Numbered from the stretch's first letter, positions 44,463 to 57,148 are shown. The stretch: 64,000 nucleotides of DNA from Cryptomeria japonica (GCF_030272615.1 NC_081407.1:377259132-377323131), one strand, 5' to 3'. A program made the numbers and translations. Notes: a model not told the origin generated them from the sequence alone.

Positions 44463-44939
44463 TGTTGGATTTTGCCAAGCTCAAGAGCTCAATGAAATGT
44501 ACAAAATAGAGACACAATATAGGACAAGAATAAACTGTATTCTCATCAATAGAAATGATCAACAATAATCAATTGGATTCAATAGTTACATATAATGAAT
44601 AGAGGCCTGCTTATATAGGCAAGGCCATATGGATGTATGAGCACACAAATATGACATATGGCTCAATAAGAAACAAGGGTAGGTAGGAAATAGGTGTGGG
44701 TAGGTAGGAGAAATAATATAATAGTCCACATGAGGTGGATCACCCACTGAATGTGGAGTGTAACAACAAGATCAACACCATAAAAGGTGGAATTTCTCCT
44801 ACACACACTATCCCAATGTGGCACAAACACCCAAGTGTCTCATACCCAAACTACTATGAAAATGCATTATCCTAAGTAAACTTAAGTAAGTGTAATAATA
44901 TCCATGATGAATAATTATTTACACCAACACTTTCATTAA
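44463..44939 (-). repeat. 5' LTR of copia-like element 2
   Basis: 477 bp with ends TGTTGG...CCAACA. On the minus strand a TATATAAG box lies within GCCTATATAAGCAGG at about 44605-44620. Confidence 0.9.
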
Positions 44940-46309
44940 ATATATATGTATGCATGTGTGGCTCATGGTTGCAGGAGATTGGAGGTACAGTACCGCATAG
45001 GTACGAGGTTCGTCTCCACCTAGATTCGTAGGTTTGAGTGTACCTGATTGGTCCTAAGGAATCGGATTAGGTGGTCCTAAGTCCCTCATTTAACCCTAGT
45101 CGTGCTCAAGTGAACATCGTCAATCGTCCGTCAGTTTCCCCTTTGGTTGGGTATGTGGGTCGTGTATCTGTTTGGCTTTCTTGGGTTGTGTATTGTGCGT
45201 GTAGTAAAATTGAGTATTTTATCCTAAGTATTTAATTTGAGTAAATGTGTTCTTTTGCGCATTATTAAATTAAGGGACTAAATTAAATAGGACCCCTTTG
45301 TGTGATTAATCATTAATTAGAATTGCTCACTTCATGTTTGTAGCAAGTTCAATTATATGGTTATTTTTAAATATGAATTAATTAATTTAGTATATGCATT
45401 TTGAAAGGAAAGGTTAAATAGTATTTGAAAGTAGAAATATTTTACCCTCTTTGACATTTTGAAAAAAGAAATGTTAGTTCTAATTAAATTAAGAAAATCT
45501 ATTTTGGAAGAAAAGCTATTTGTGCATATTAAATTTATTGGGAAATGATTTTTATTTGGTTGAAAAATATTTTAAACCTAAAATGGACTTTTGGTCAAAA
45601 ATATTCCATTTTAACCTAGGTTTGGAAAATATTTTGGGGAGAGTTATTTTTGGAATGGAAATTTTGGGCATTTGGGAGAGAAGGAATTTCTTGAGCTTGC
45701 AGGTTGAGCTCTTCATCGAATCATTCTCTAGGATTGCTGATAGAGGTTGGATTCTTGTTTATCTCCTTGGTTTTTGCTAAAAGAGAGTATTTTGATTTGG
45801 AAGAAATTTGAGTGTGTGTGTGTTGAAAAAAAATATTTCAGATTTGTGGATTAAGGAAGAGTAGTAGTTAAATCTCGAATTTGAAACCTCCTTGCTTTCT
45901 TTCTCAACCTCCAGATCAATTCTTGTTTATTCAAATTGTTTTTCATACTTGAAAGTGGGTGTGTAGGTTTTGATTAAGAAATTTCCTTTTGAATCTCTTA
46001 TTTTGGTTCTTGAATTGTGAAATCAGTTTGTGTTTGGCAAATTAGTTGGATGATTGTGAGTAAATTGATTCTATTTGCCCAAATATGAAACTTGGTTGGA
46101 GAATTCTTCCTAGTTTTAACTTTCTGGGAATGTTTATTCCAAAATTATAATGACATTGAAAATCGTTGTTATTTTGGAAATTAACTTGTTTATTTTGTCT
46201 CTGTCTGAGACTGCGTATGCTTTTGGGAGGGGTTTTCTTTTAAATAAGAAATTTAAAAAAAATAAAAAATTATATGTTAACCCACATGACAAGGAATACC
46301 CACCATGTG

Positions 46310-46462
46310 GGCTGGTAGTTTCTTGCTACCGTAGGGTAGCAACACTACTGGGTAGTGCTTGCTACCGTAGGGTAGCAGCAATACCGGTTGGTAGTGTCTA
46401 CTATCGGTTAGTAGCCACACTACCAGTTGGTAGCAGCACTATCGACAGGTAGCTGCCCCCCG
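46310..46462. repeat. Hairpin-forming GGTAGC/GCTACC repeat cluster
   Basis: Two inverted repeats with the same GTAG loop: TTGCTACC-GTAG-GGTAGCAA (46323-46342, 8-bp stem) and TGCTACC-GTAG-GGTAGCA (46360-46377, 7-bp stem). They are followed by degenerate direct repeats of TACCRGTTGGTAG. The cluster lies inside the solo LTR. Confidence 0.85.
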
Positions 46463-48784
46463 CTAATCCCTCTTGCGGTGTTAACTAAATATTTTTATAT
46501 ATTTTTTAATTTTAATTAGAATATATTTAAATTGAGATTTAAATTGTATATTTTTACATTTAGCTCGTTAAAAATAAATAACATATGGGTTTTGGTAACT
46601 TTAGAAAGTGGAATTAATTTATGTTATTTAGTAAATTTCAGAGCAATGAAATGATATATTTATATTATTTGGGAAATCTTAAGAAAGGAAATATTATAGT
46701 ATTGAATATTGGAAAGGAAATATTATATTATTGGTTAATTCTTGGAAATTAAAACAACAGATTACTTGGAGATTTCTGAGTTTTAATGATATGTTAATTG
46801 CAGAATCTTGAAGATAGATAGATAGAGTTAGAGAATTGATGACATTTTCTCTTAATGAAATATGGATATTAGATGAGAAAATACATTTAATAATGTTTTA
46901 TTTTTATGTATTGGATTATAGGCATGGTCTTACGATTGCAATTTTGCTAGTGAAATTGTTATGTAATGGCGATTTTTTCCAAAACTATTTATGGATGTTT
47001 AGATCAATTTGGAAACTTGATCGATCTGTATTTCTAAACAATATGGAAAAAGATTATCATTTTCAGATTTATGCCTATGCATGTTTATTTTTTTGTATTC
47101 GTGTTTGATTAAGAAATGGAAAGTCCTTGATTGTGATTGTTGGATATTGTCATATATCTATTTTGGAATCTACTTATGTCCTTGATCTCGGGTATTGAAT
47201 GTTTTCATGTGATGGTTTTGTATTTGGTCATGTCCTTGATTGCAAGTATTGGTTGTGGTTATGTGGTTGACTGTAGCTGGTCATGTCTCTAGTCAGAGAA
47301 TCGTCAGTCAGTGCACCTCATGTGAGGACTTGTCTGGCTAGGTGGGTATTTCTACCGTATTGAACTCCATATGCTTGACCTGGTGTATACCTTAGTTTTT
47401 GGAGTTTCCTTTGATTATGGTCTAGTGTCATATGGGAAAGTGGCTTTCGAGTGGGGGTCGCACCCAAAGTGGTTGCAGGATAACCCATCGAGAGTGTGTC
47501 TAAATAAGTGATAACCTAATAGCATATTAGAGAATTTAGTTAATGAAAATGCTAAGTAAGATAATTGTGCCTCACACATGGGATGAGGGCTAGTACAGAC
47601 TTGACATGCAGTGAGAAGGCCTGAAATTGCAAACCCACAACCTTGTCTTCACAAAAGAATGTGTTGGGTCCACATGAGGCTTGGATGGGTCGGAGGTTCA
47701 GGAAAGGTTGCCAGGGTAACCTAGTAGATGGGGTCGAGACCTATTGAGGCCTACCAGGGTAACCATACCAAGTTATGTGATGACACTTGTCCCTTATGTT
47801 CACTAGTGTGTAGTTTGTGTTGTCTTTGCTAGGAGCACTGTTGTGGACTCATATCTAGTTGTGTTGCCCTTGTGAGAACCTGGTATTCATGATAGACCAT
47901 GGGTTTCTTATGATGGGTTACGAAGACTTAGTTTTGCGGATGCTCCAGTTATTCTTTTATTATTGCTTCTTATCATGTTCAAATGGATCCTTTTCTTTTT
48001 CTGTGATCATTCATGTATCTAATGGACCGATGTGGTCGTATGTATTATTGGTTTATGTATGCCTTGATGGGAGGATGTAAATGATGTGAACCTTATGTAT
48101 TCTTCACCCTATTATTTATCAGAGGGGTCTTACAGTTGACCAGACCCAGAGATGTAGCCCACTAGGGGTGAACTCCGATATCATTTCGGTGTTATGTGGT
48201 ATTTATGTTTTTTGGTTTCCTTTTTAATTTAGCATGTATGGATGGCTTTATGGTTTAAATGTATAATTTGGATTAGATGATGTTAATCTTAAATGCATGC
48301 ATGCATTTATAGTAGTAAATGTTGTAATATGGATCATGAAGAATGTAAATTTGAATAATGAAAGAGTATTCATTAGTTTTTTTTTATGCAATTAAAGTAT
48401 GCATGGAGATTAGATGAATGACATGTGCTTTATTGCAAGATTGAACTTAATGTATGGTTAAATTTTAATGGATGAACTTAATCATGTTATCTATATTTTT
48501 AATCTACCGAGCGAATTTATCCTTTGTTTAAGGTATTATCATATCATTAAGTTAGTCAACTTAATTGGATTAATTAGCATGAGTTGAGTTAAGTATTGAA
48601 TCAAGTAATCACATTGGGAAACTCTTTAGGTGTTAGTTAAGTCAACCGTTGTGTACTCTGAACTTAATGATTAACTCATTGTATCATTATGTTGTTTTAA
48701 CTTTTTTTTAAAAAATTATTTGCACTCTATTCTTGTGTTTTAGCTTTATCCCTTCAGGGTTTCCTGGCGGGGCATTACACCACC

Positions 48785-49794
48785 TTTGTGCTTTTGTCCA
48801 CCCGGGATCGATTCATCAACTCCAAGCTGATCTCTACCAACTCCGCCAACCTGTCACCTTCGGGGACTATGGCATGGTGCAGAGACATCTGTGAGGCATG
48901 CTAGTGTCCCACGAGTCTGATAGCGTGCAAGTGGTTGTTTGAGCATTATGCCTAGGCCTGGAAGGAATCGTAATGCTCTTTCATGCACCCACTGATGTCG
49001 ATTTTCCTTCCAGGGCCTATATCTCTCCTATTTGAAAGCATTTTGAGGATCTTTTGGCATATTTTAGATTACCTTTTACAAGTTGAAGCTCTTGGCGATA
49101 TCTCTTGGGACAACATTCACATTTCCTATTATGAAGACCACCATTGTTTTAGCTTTCCAAATAGCTCACAACACTATTGTCATAACATCTTGAAATGGGG
49201 AGTTTACTTGTTCTCTTTTCCATTTATCTCATGCATTATCATTCTTTTATCTTGTATTGTCATTCAATTATCTTTATCATTTATTTTCCCCATGCATTTT
49301 ATCTGGGTTGTCTGTGGAGGTGGAAACACCAAAATGGGGGTCTGATTTAGGTAGACGGTAGACTCCAAAACACAACCCCCAATATTTTCTCTCTCTATGT
49401 GTGTAGGTGAATAATCGTAGGAAGATGGTAACCTTGTGGGAGGCTTCAATCGTGGACTGATTGTGAGTCTCTTTCTCACCTTCTCTCCTCCTACTTTATC
49501 CTATTTTTTCATATTCCACATCTGTTAGTTTAGTTTACTTGTTTTTTGTGTTATATTGCATTATACTCACAATTGGAGCTTTTTGTATGGGTTATGTACC
49601 ATGTCCATACTAGACAAAAGTGTGTCACGTTGGTATCCCAGACTTGCGCTCGTCCTTGGGATAGAGGCTTGACAGAGTCGTCTCAGAGTCTTGGGTTGTG
49701 AGTAGTTTCTCTAGTTTGTCATTTTTATCCCCTGGCTCATCTTAGTGCCAGTTTGAGTGAGGTATCGGAGGGTCTTTTTGTTCTCTTGGATTTA
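48785..49794. other. Non-coding stretch, probable remainder of an interrupted LTR
   Basis: No gene is visible. By position it continues the LTR interrupted at 39929. Text such as CTCTCTATGTGTGTAGGTG (about 49390) recalls CTCTTTTTTGTGTGTAGGTT in the LTR at 35134-36290, which is weak support for the same family. Confidence 0.35.
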
Positions 49795-52452
49795 TCATCC
49801 TTGAGGTAGAAAATCTCCTCTATTACACTGAGATATTTCAGCTAATTGCTTTTCATGCTCCTTGGACTTCTTCTCAATATCCTTAGTGAACTTTGACAAT
49901 GATAGACATGATTTATAAATGTTACCACCTTCGGATAATGCATCTTGAATTCTCTTAACACAAGTATCTAATGTAACTCTATCATCGAAAATCATTCTTT
50001 TCAATGTTCTGAGCCTCTTGGCGTTAAATTCACCATGGACCTTTACCTCAGCTGACTTCTCCAATGACTCAAAATGAGTACTCACCGAATTGATCAAAAT
50101 TTCAGCTGGCTGGAAGGAGAATCAGATGTATCCTTATGAAATGTACGCATTATTTTCTCCAAGATGCCAGATGCAAGACTCACAAGCTCATTGTCCTCTA
50201 TGTGAGACTTTAAGATCTCTTCTCTTGCCTTAGCCAATGCAAGAGATGCTAGCTTTAGCTTTTGGACCAGAGAGAGAGAATCTAAGTTAATTGGCCCTTG
50301 AGACAATGTCAAATCATCAAAAATTTGCTTTTCTTTTTCAAGAAAGTCTTTTACATCATCTGCAGTGTCTCTTGTTGCATCCTTCTTATCTTTTGCATCT
50401 AATTCTGTCTTGACCTCTTTAAGACCTACATCATCAACAACCAGAGCTTGATTCTCAACTAAGGGCGTTGTATCCATGGGTTGATCTAGAGGATTTTGTG
50501 TATCCTCATCCTCATTATCATTACCTATTTCCTCTCCACCTTTATTCAACTCATCTCCCTTCTTATCTTTAACTATATCTTCCATTTACGGAGTAGATGG
50601 AACACTTACATTAGCTTGATCTTCTTTGGGCTGATATTTTTGTGATGTCAAAGTAGATGAGACAACATCATACTGATTCCTTTACAAAATTGGCTTTAGG
50701 ATTGTCTGAATATCCTTTATTACTTCATCTACATTCCCAATCATAATCTTAATTATCCTGGTTTTACTTCTAAAATGTTGATGGGCTTCCTTGAGTATTC
50801 TTTTTATTTCCTCAACTGCTATTACCGTACATATGTTAACAATTACATATTCCTTCACTCTTTTATCTTCAATTTTAGCAGTTTGTCCTCTCATTTCCAA
50901 AATATCATATAAACCTTTTGGAATCTCTGACATTATTTCTATAAGTACCTTATTATAGATGTTCAAGTATTTAATTGTAGCTTCCTCTAAAGTCATTTTT
51001 CCATTATCATCAAAATTGTCATACCATTCAGACATTGGCTTCAAATTTCCATTCTTTATAACCTCATCCATAATTTCATGTAATGACATAGGAGGTTTGA
51101 TTGTGACTCTTACTTGCTTAATTACCGAGTCTATTCCGGAGGTTTTTGGTTTCTTGCTTGGCTTGTCTCCACAAGACGGCTTCTCTTGAGCAACTTTAGT
51201 GGCCTTAGCTTCTTTGTAAATCCCTTTGCTCTCTACATATGCTTCCACTTCTTTCCTCTATTTTCTCTGAATTTTTGGTTTCTTGAATTGCTTGTGCAAC
51301 TTCAATCTCTTCTCAGCATAAGTACCAAATCTTTCCTCAAAGGGATCTACCGGTTTGCTTAACAAATGTTGAGCATATAGATCCAATATGTTCTTGTCTA
51401 CATCATACTCCATGGGCATGATCCATACAACCTTGGGTTCAATAGCTTCCATCAGACATTGGTCAATATCCACCATGAAGTAAATTGTATCTTAAAATTT
51501 CTCAACTACAATCTTGGGGATTCTCTCCCTTCATGCATTTCACTCTGAAAGTTCTTGAAATAGCCCCATAAAATAGCTTTCTGGGCCTTAGTGTCACCAA
51601 CATTATATAATATTTCTCTGATTTTTACTCCCATAGGTCTGTCATAAGCCCATTGGACTTGTCCAACTCCCGGAACTTCATTCATGAAGTAGAAAATAGA
51701 CACAAGATCATAGTTTTGTACCTGAATAGATGTTTCTTGTCTTGCTTGATTTTTTCCAAGTTCTTCATTAACTCAATCTGAAGCAACTCAAATAGATCAT
51801 ACTTCTTGTCCTCTCGGATCATCTCATAAGCAACATATATGGTGGTTTCGGATAAAGAGTTATCTCCACTAGAATAGTAAATCTTATATCCAATCACCAT
51901 TGAAGAAAATCTGACATCATACTCCAGAATGTCATTGATTTTCATGGCTCTTTTGTTGAACCTCGAACAAGTTGCGTCTATGACAATCTAGTTCTTTATT
52001 GACTCCAATGAGGGTAGCTCACTAGATGAACACAATCCTGTTACATCCCTAATAGCATTCTTGGTGATTTTGAAAGGTTTTTTTAACCACATAAATTCAT
52101 CATGCATTCTGCTAAGCACGTATCGAACCCACTCAATTTCATCGAACATCGGAAATTTAGCAAACAGAACAAAACCCTTATCCTCCAACAATTGAAATTA
52201 TGTTTTTAGCCTAAAATCCCCTTCAATCAACTGCTTGTTGTAAAGATTCAATAGATGGGAGCTTCCCAAATCCTCAATGTTGCAATGTGTGTAAACCCTA
52301 ATGTCTTTGATGTGTAAAACACCGTGTGGAACCAATGAAAATGCACTCTTTGGATTGTCTTCCATGGAGATAAATGGGTGCTTATTAAAATCTAGTCAAG
52401 CTCTCTTAGTGATGTCTACGACTAGTGGGGTTACAGATCCAGAGGCAGCCAT
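49795..52452 (-). mobile_element. Frame 2 of the 49.8-55.3 kb element: unknown large protein
   Basis: It starts MAASGSVTPLVVDITKRAWL at 52452 and extends over roughly 880 codons of broken frame. Visible blocks include NIEDLGSSHLLNLYNKQLIE, LFAKFPMFDEIEWVRYVLS, MHDEFMWLKKPFKIT, VRFSSMVIGYKIYY and MEAIEPKVVWIMPMEYDVD, then Lys/Glu-rich and acidic coiled-coil text (50094-50585). It has no transmembrane run, protease, integrase or reverse transcriptase motif that I can see. It lies downstream of a zinc-knuckle frame in an LTR element. I cannot name the family. Confidence 0.6.
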
Positions 52453-52984
52453 TTCAAAAACCTCAAACTTAAAAAGTTTCAACGAAAAATACCTTGACCA
52501 CCAGATTAGGAAATTTGCGCGGCAAGCCTTCTTCACGCTTTGGTCTCTGAAAATTCTGCTTGTAGAGCTCTCTCTTCTTCTTCTCTCAAATGTAAAGTGA
52601 GAAATGAAGTGATTAAATCACTTTTTATCTTCTGCACACCTAACTTTTAGGTGTAATAAATGCACTTTTCCCTAATACTTCTTAATACCCTGCATACACA
52701 AACAAATCATCAAGAAATCCTCCGTGGCTCTTCAATTTCGTTAAACTCTTCTGAAAATCCTTCAAAAACATATGCACCACCATAATTTAGCTACTGATAA
52801 TCTGTTGATATTTTGGCACAAACATCTAGCAGGGGAGAAAAGATCTACATGAAGACTCCCCTTAGGCCAGAAGCTTCAATCTAATTCCCAGAGGAATTTG
52901 CAGCACCAGAATCAAGTGCGGACCTATTTCCAGTATCTAAATCACTCTTCTTCACCCATTTCTTCTTCATCTAATCTTTGATTT

Positions 52985-54070
52985 CTTCCACTTTTGCTTT
53001 CCCCTTTTCATCTGCCTACACATTCTTATTCTTATCTACTGAACTGTTCCTATTCATATTTCTGCTTCTGCAAAACCTTGCAATGTGACTGGATTCATTG
53101 CAATTGTAGCATACTACATTTCCTTGTCTAGGCCTAAAGTTCCCTTGGTTTTGTCTTGATATGCATTGGTTAGCAACATGTCCAAACCTACCACATGCAT
53201 AAAATCTGATATTCCTTCTATTTGAAAACTTATTCATCACACTTCTCAATTCACTTGACTTATGACCATACTTATTGCATTTGAAACATTGACCGGAGAA
53301 AGATTGACCATTATGATTCATTCTATTTCGGCATTGACTAGCCATATGGCCAAATTTATGCAAACAAAACTATTACCATTGAACTTATGAGCATTAGGGT
53401 GGCTTACAGGAGACCTTTTAGCTTTGTTCTTCTGATGTTGTGACTTGGGATTGCCTTGACCAAATCCGGAGCTTTCACCTTTCTCAAATACAAGACCTTG
53501 CTTGTCATGAGAACTCTTCTAACTTTCAAGAGTCAAATCAAGCTTAGCTGAGCTAACCTTTAATTTCTCCTTATATTCATTTGCAGTAGCAAGTTCCTCC
53601 CTAAGAATGATAATCTATTTGTCAAGCTCTTTCTCATTGTTCTTGGATTGTAGTAGTTCAAGCTTTAGCTGATTATTTCCATAGTTGATTATGCAACATT
53701 CATCAGATCTTTCTTTTAGGGACTGATTAAGGCTCTCTTCGTTCGTCTTTCTTGCTTCAATTTCCTTTTTCAACCTCATCACTGTAGATTACATCTCATT
53801 CTTCTGGACTGGATTATCTCTAGCAAGTTTCTCACACTCTTCTATCTTTTCCTTCAAGGCTTGGTCATCAATGCTTTGGCTTTCTTTCTCCATTATCTTA
53901 TCAACAAGTTCCTTTCTCTTCTCTCTTGACTTGTTCAACTGATCTTTCAATGACTCGATGAAGTTATCGGCATCCTTAAGATTCACTTTCATCTGCCACA
54001 CCTCATCTTAGGATTGATCAAGATCCTCAAGTGCCACAATAAGTTGATGTTAAAGACTATCAGAATTCAT
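52985..54070 (-). mobile_element. Frame 1 of the 49.8-55.3 kb element: coiled coil and four CCHC knuckles
   Basis: It starts MNSDSL at 54070. A long heptad-type coiled coil (about 53550-54060, for example DADNFIESLKDQLNKSREKR) takes the place of a usual gag capsid. Four CCHC-type knuckles follow in tandem (about 53060-53400): FGHMASQC, CFKCNKYGHKSSE, ACGRFGHVANQC and CYNCNESSHIARFC. Tandem knuckles suggest nucleic-acid binding. Broken. Confidence 0.75.
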
Positions 54071-54138
54071 TGATTCACCTTCTCAGATCCTCCTCAATCT
54101 ATTTTGCTTCTTCCAAGGAACTAGGCTCTGATACCAAT

Positions 54139-55264
54139 TGTTGGAATCAAGGAACATTGAGAAGGGAGGTGAATCAGTGTTCTGCAATTTTTAATTTTAT
54201 TAACTTGTTCTTTCAACCATTTAATGCAAATAAACAAAACAAAAATGCAGAAACACAAAGAAATCATTAACAACACCATAACACCAAGATTTAATACGTG
54301 GAAAACCTGGTCAAGGGAAAAACCATCGTGGGGATGAGACCCACAATATAAATATACTTTGCAAAAGTATAAAAGTATTACATAGGGGAATGCACATGTA
54401 TTTAGACACACTACCTAGAACTCATTGCTCAAATATCAAGGGCTAAAACCCTAGGAAGACTTATTGTCTTACATATCTTTTACAAAAGATATTGAAATAT
54501 CTAAACTAAAAAATAGCATCTACAAATTCGAAGGTACGGTTCCAATTAAGTACAAAACTCTTAATCTCTCATTGCTCTGCTACACTACTATGTTCTATTG
54601 TTCTGCTTTATTCCAGAGCATAAATCCTTCACTTGCAGATGTGAAACTGCACACAATCGATCACAGACACTTTCCACACACACACCGATATAAAAAATGA
54701 TCTTATCCACCAGTCTTTTATATCCGCAACATGAAATTAGGTCTTCTACATGTTCGCTTCAAGAACACTATCCAAATAATGAAATGTACATACATAGTCG
54801 GCTCAATCCGAACTCTAATGCATATGTGGACCCAAAAGAATTATCCACATGCTTCCCATATGTTGGCTAAACATCCTCGATCACAAAGTTAATCACCAAA
54901 ATTAATCCACCAATTCTACACAACGATCAATTGTCCATGTTGCCCATACTGTTCAACTCAAAAAAAATTACACCGCATCTTCTATCTCACATGACAATCA
55001 TCACCGAAGGCTACGATTCTAGAATAAGGTACTCTAGACATCTAACTAACTTCCTCTAGCTCCGTAATACAAAATATTCAACCGAAATGAAATGCCAACC
55101 AAAAAATTGCATTCTGTCGGATGCACTATTCTAACTCATTGAACTTAACCAAATATTCATTTTGACTTTCGGTAGGATCATATTACACACTATGGATAGG
55201 ATCTCTAACTAGAGTTGTCATCAATGACAACATCTGATGCCATGTATAGTGTCTCTTGCCAACA
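54139..55264 (-). repeat. 5' LTR of the 49.8-55.3 kb element
   Basis: 1126 bp with terminal TGTTGG...CCAACA, directly beside the primer site at 54121-54138. Confidence 0.75.
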
Positions 55265-57040
55265 ATTTTTGGATGGGGTCTTACGCTTCTGTTGGTTGCT
55301 CCTCCTTCTTCCTGGTTTGGGTGGGTTGTGTTTGGTTTGTCTACTTCATTTGTCATTCGTGGGAGTGGTGTGGGGGTTGAAGTTGTTGACGGGGTTGTGG
55401 TCTTCTTTCATGTCATTGTTCTAGCATTTGGGGATGAGTTGACCCTGCTTTGTTCCCCCTTGATCTATTTGAGTGCTATCTTAGATACGGTCGTTGCCTT
55501 TTTGGTTGCTCTTCATGTGGTGGTGGGCGTTTTCTTCTTTGTGGTGGTTGTGTGCAGGTGTGCGTTTGTTGGTGGCCTTCTATTCATTTTTTGGTTTTTG
55601 TCTCAGGTGGGGCCTTTGCTTTCCCCTATTTGTTGGGCAAGGAGGTTACAGTTTTGGGTCTTTTAGCGGATTCTTGATGGTTGTCGGTGTTGCTTCCTTT
55701 CCTTGCTTGGCCTTTGCTGGGTGGTGGGCTCTATTTTTTGAAGCTTTGTCTTGGGGGTTCTCTTGGCTCTAAGTGTTTTCATCTTTTAGAGCATCTTCTT
55801 GGTTCCTGTTTGGATCTCTTCTTTTGGTATTCCTATGGAGATGGTCATGTTTCTCTTTGTGGAGGCGACGGGTTTGGCTGGTGAAGAGGTGTCTCTCAGA
55901 TCTGGAGTTGCGGGTCCTCTTGGTGCTCTTTCTGCTATCTTGAAGGCCTCTTTTAAGGTGGATTTTTGGGATGTTGGAGATCTTGGTCTGAATCCCAAAT
56001 TTTTTGTTCTATCTTTGGAGGGGGTTGCTCGGTATTGCTTATTTTTTCCCTTCTCCCCCTCTTTTTTTTTCTCTCTGTGGAGACGGTTGAGGGGATTGTT
56101 TCCCCTGGTGTTGTTAATATCACCTTCTTTATGGGTAGTTATGATTGTTTCTATCTTTCTTTGCCCCTTTGTTAGCATTCTCCCCATTTCTTGGTTTCTT
56201 CCTTAGCATCTCTAGTTTTCTCTAGTTCTTCCTATTGAGGTGGTCTCATCTTCTTTAGAGGAAAGGATGGATGGTATTGGAGATGACCTATCTTCTATAG
56301 CTCGGTGGAGGTTGATGTTGTGGTGAATGCTAGGAATTTCTATTGGGGAGTTGATGTTGTGCCGACTCTTGGTCGGACGGGTTCTGAGACTAGTCTTTCT
56401 ATTGTTTTTTTTCCTTTTTCTCCTATTGAGGTGGAGATACTGGAGGGTTTTTTAATCTCAATGCTCGCTATTCCAACTTTATGTGCTTTTCTCGTTGGGA
56501 GCTAACTTTCAGTTGGATTGTCTATGTTGGTTTCATCTTTTTTGGTTTTGGGAGCCATTTCAAAATCTAGTTTGTGGTTGGTTTTAGGAACCAATTCAAA
56601 ACCCAATATAGGTTGTGAGAGCCTTGTAAAACTCATTCTCGAGGTTGAGGGAGCTTGGAAAAACCCTATGTATTATGTTTCTCTCAGGAACACGCTATAT
56701 GCTAGTAGTTTTCAAGGGCCCAGTCTGGCCAGTGTTGGTTTTTTGTTAGGTTTGAGCTTTGTGGCTCTTTGTGGCCCAAAGATTTTGTTACGGGTTATGG
56801 GAGCCTCGGGAAACCCTTCTTGTTGGTTGAGGGTACCTATTAAAACCCTCATTCTTTGGTCTATTGTTTGCTAACTTAGACCTTTTTCCAACCTGCTTTG
56901 TATTGTTTTTCGCTTGATGGTTGGTTGTGGTTGCTCTAGTTTTTTTGTTTATGCTTTGTGCAACCTTTAGGTTGTGGTATCTAGATGCCCAGAAGTCCAA
57001 AAGGTTTCATGTTCTTTCTAAAACATGTGGTTTTTTTCCA
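55265..57040 (+). other. T/G-rich stretch of unclear origin
   Basis: The plus strand is strongly T/G-rich and gives long open frames in several plus-strand phases and one on the minus strand (55786-56187, Lys/Thr/Pro-rich), all probably composition effects. The 3' parts of LINE copies B, C and D are T/G-rich in the same way, so this may be another LINE 3' region, but I found no domain or target duplication. Confidence 0.35.
56550..56850 (+). repeat. Degenerate 31-37 bp repeat with GGGAGCC...AAAACCC core
   Basis: Six cores start at about 56550, 56587, 56617, 56649, 56799 and 56830, each like GGGAGCCTTTCAAAACCC and most preceded by GGTTGTG or GGTTGAG. Confidence 0.7.
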
Positions 57041-57148
57041 GGTAGTCTAGTCCATTAATCGATGACAACTCTCTGATCATAAGGGTTTTGGGGTCCCTTC
57101 AAAACTTATTTTATCATAATAAAAAACATAGGATAATGATTATATAGT

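Larger units (their letters stand above)
40142..44939 (-). mobile_element. Copia-like non-autonomous element 2 (gag-protease-acidic domain), young
   Basis: Flanked by the 5-bp duplication CTTTC (40137-40141 and 44940-44944). LTR sequence lies at 40142-40543 (3') and 44463-44939 (5'). By hand count about 8 of 402 shared positions differ, so it is much younger than element 1 or the element at 6257. The primer site TGGTATCAGAGCC lies at 44450-44462 on the minus strand. A long leader with a GC-rich block is followed by one long open frame (40745-42874). No integrase, reverse transcriptase or RNase H is present, so movement would need enzymes from another copia element. Its single gene looks whole. 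Confidence 0.92.
39930..48779 (+). mobile_element. Solo LTR of about 4.05 kb, carrying a nested copia-like element
   Basis: Ends are TGTAGTACCCC (39930) and GGGGCATTACA (48779), an imperfect terminal inverted repeat. They are flanked by the 5-bp duplication CCACC (39925-39929 and 48780-48784). Removing the nested element at 40142-44939 leaves about 4050 bp. No interior, primer site or second LTR is present between the target duplications, as expected of a solo LTR left by recombination between the LTRs of one element. The body is AT-rich, with a hairpin cluster at 46310-46460. The strand is assigned arbitrarily. Confidence 0.82.
49795..55264 (-). mobile_element. Non-autonomous LTR element with two unusual reading frames
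   Basis: The 5' LTR is at 54139-55264 (TGTTGGAATC...CTTGCCAACA). The primer site ATTGGTATCAGAGCCTAG is at 54121-54138 on the minus strand. Frame 1 (54070 to about 52985) is coiled-coil plus zinc knuckles, and frame 2 (52452 to 49795) is unknown. Only about 530 bp separate the two frames, so no polymerase region is present. I did not find the 3' LTR; the left edge given is the end of frame 2. Both frames are broken, with roughly five to ten interruptions in total. Confidence 0.75.

Noticed and set aside
47859-48080. 73-codon frame with Cys and aromatic residues
   Set aside because: It is inside the solo LTR and has no domain; expected by chance in this length of sequence.
49735-49745. CTTAG as a right-hand target duplication partner for the LTR at 35134
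   Set aside because: The preceding bases do not give an LTR end in CA, so the match is probably chance.
55256-56206. Several 70-136 codon frames, hydrophobic on plus and Lys-rich on minus
   Set aside because: Strong T/G skew lengthens frames in all phases; none has a domain or resembles another frame in the window.
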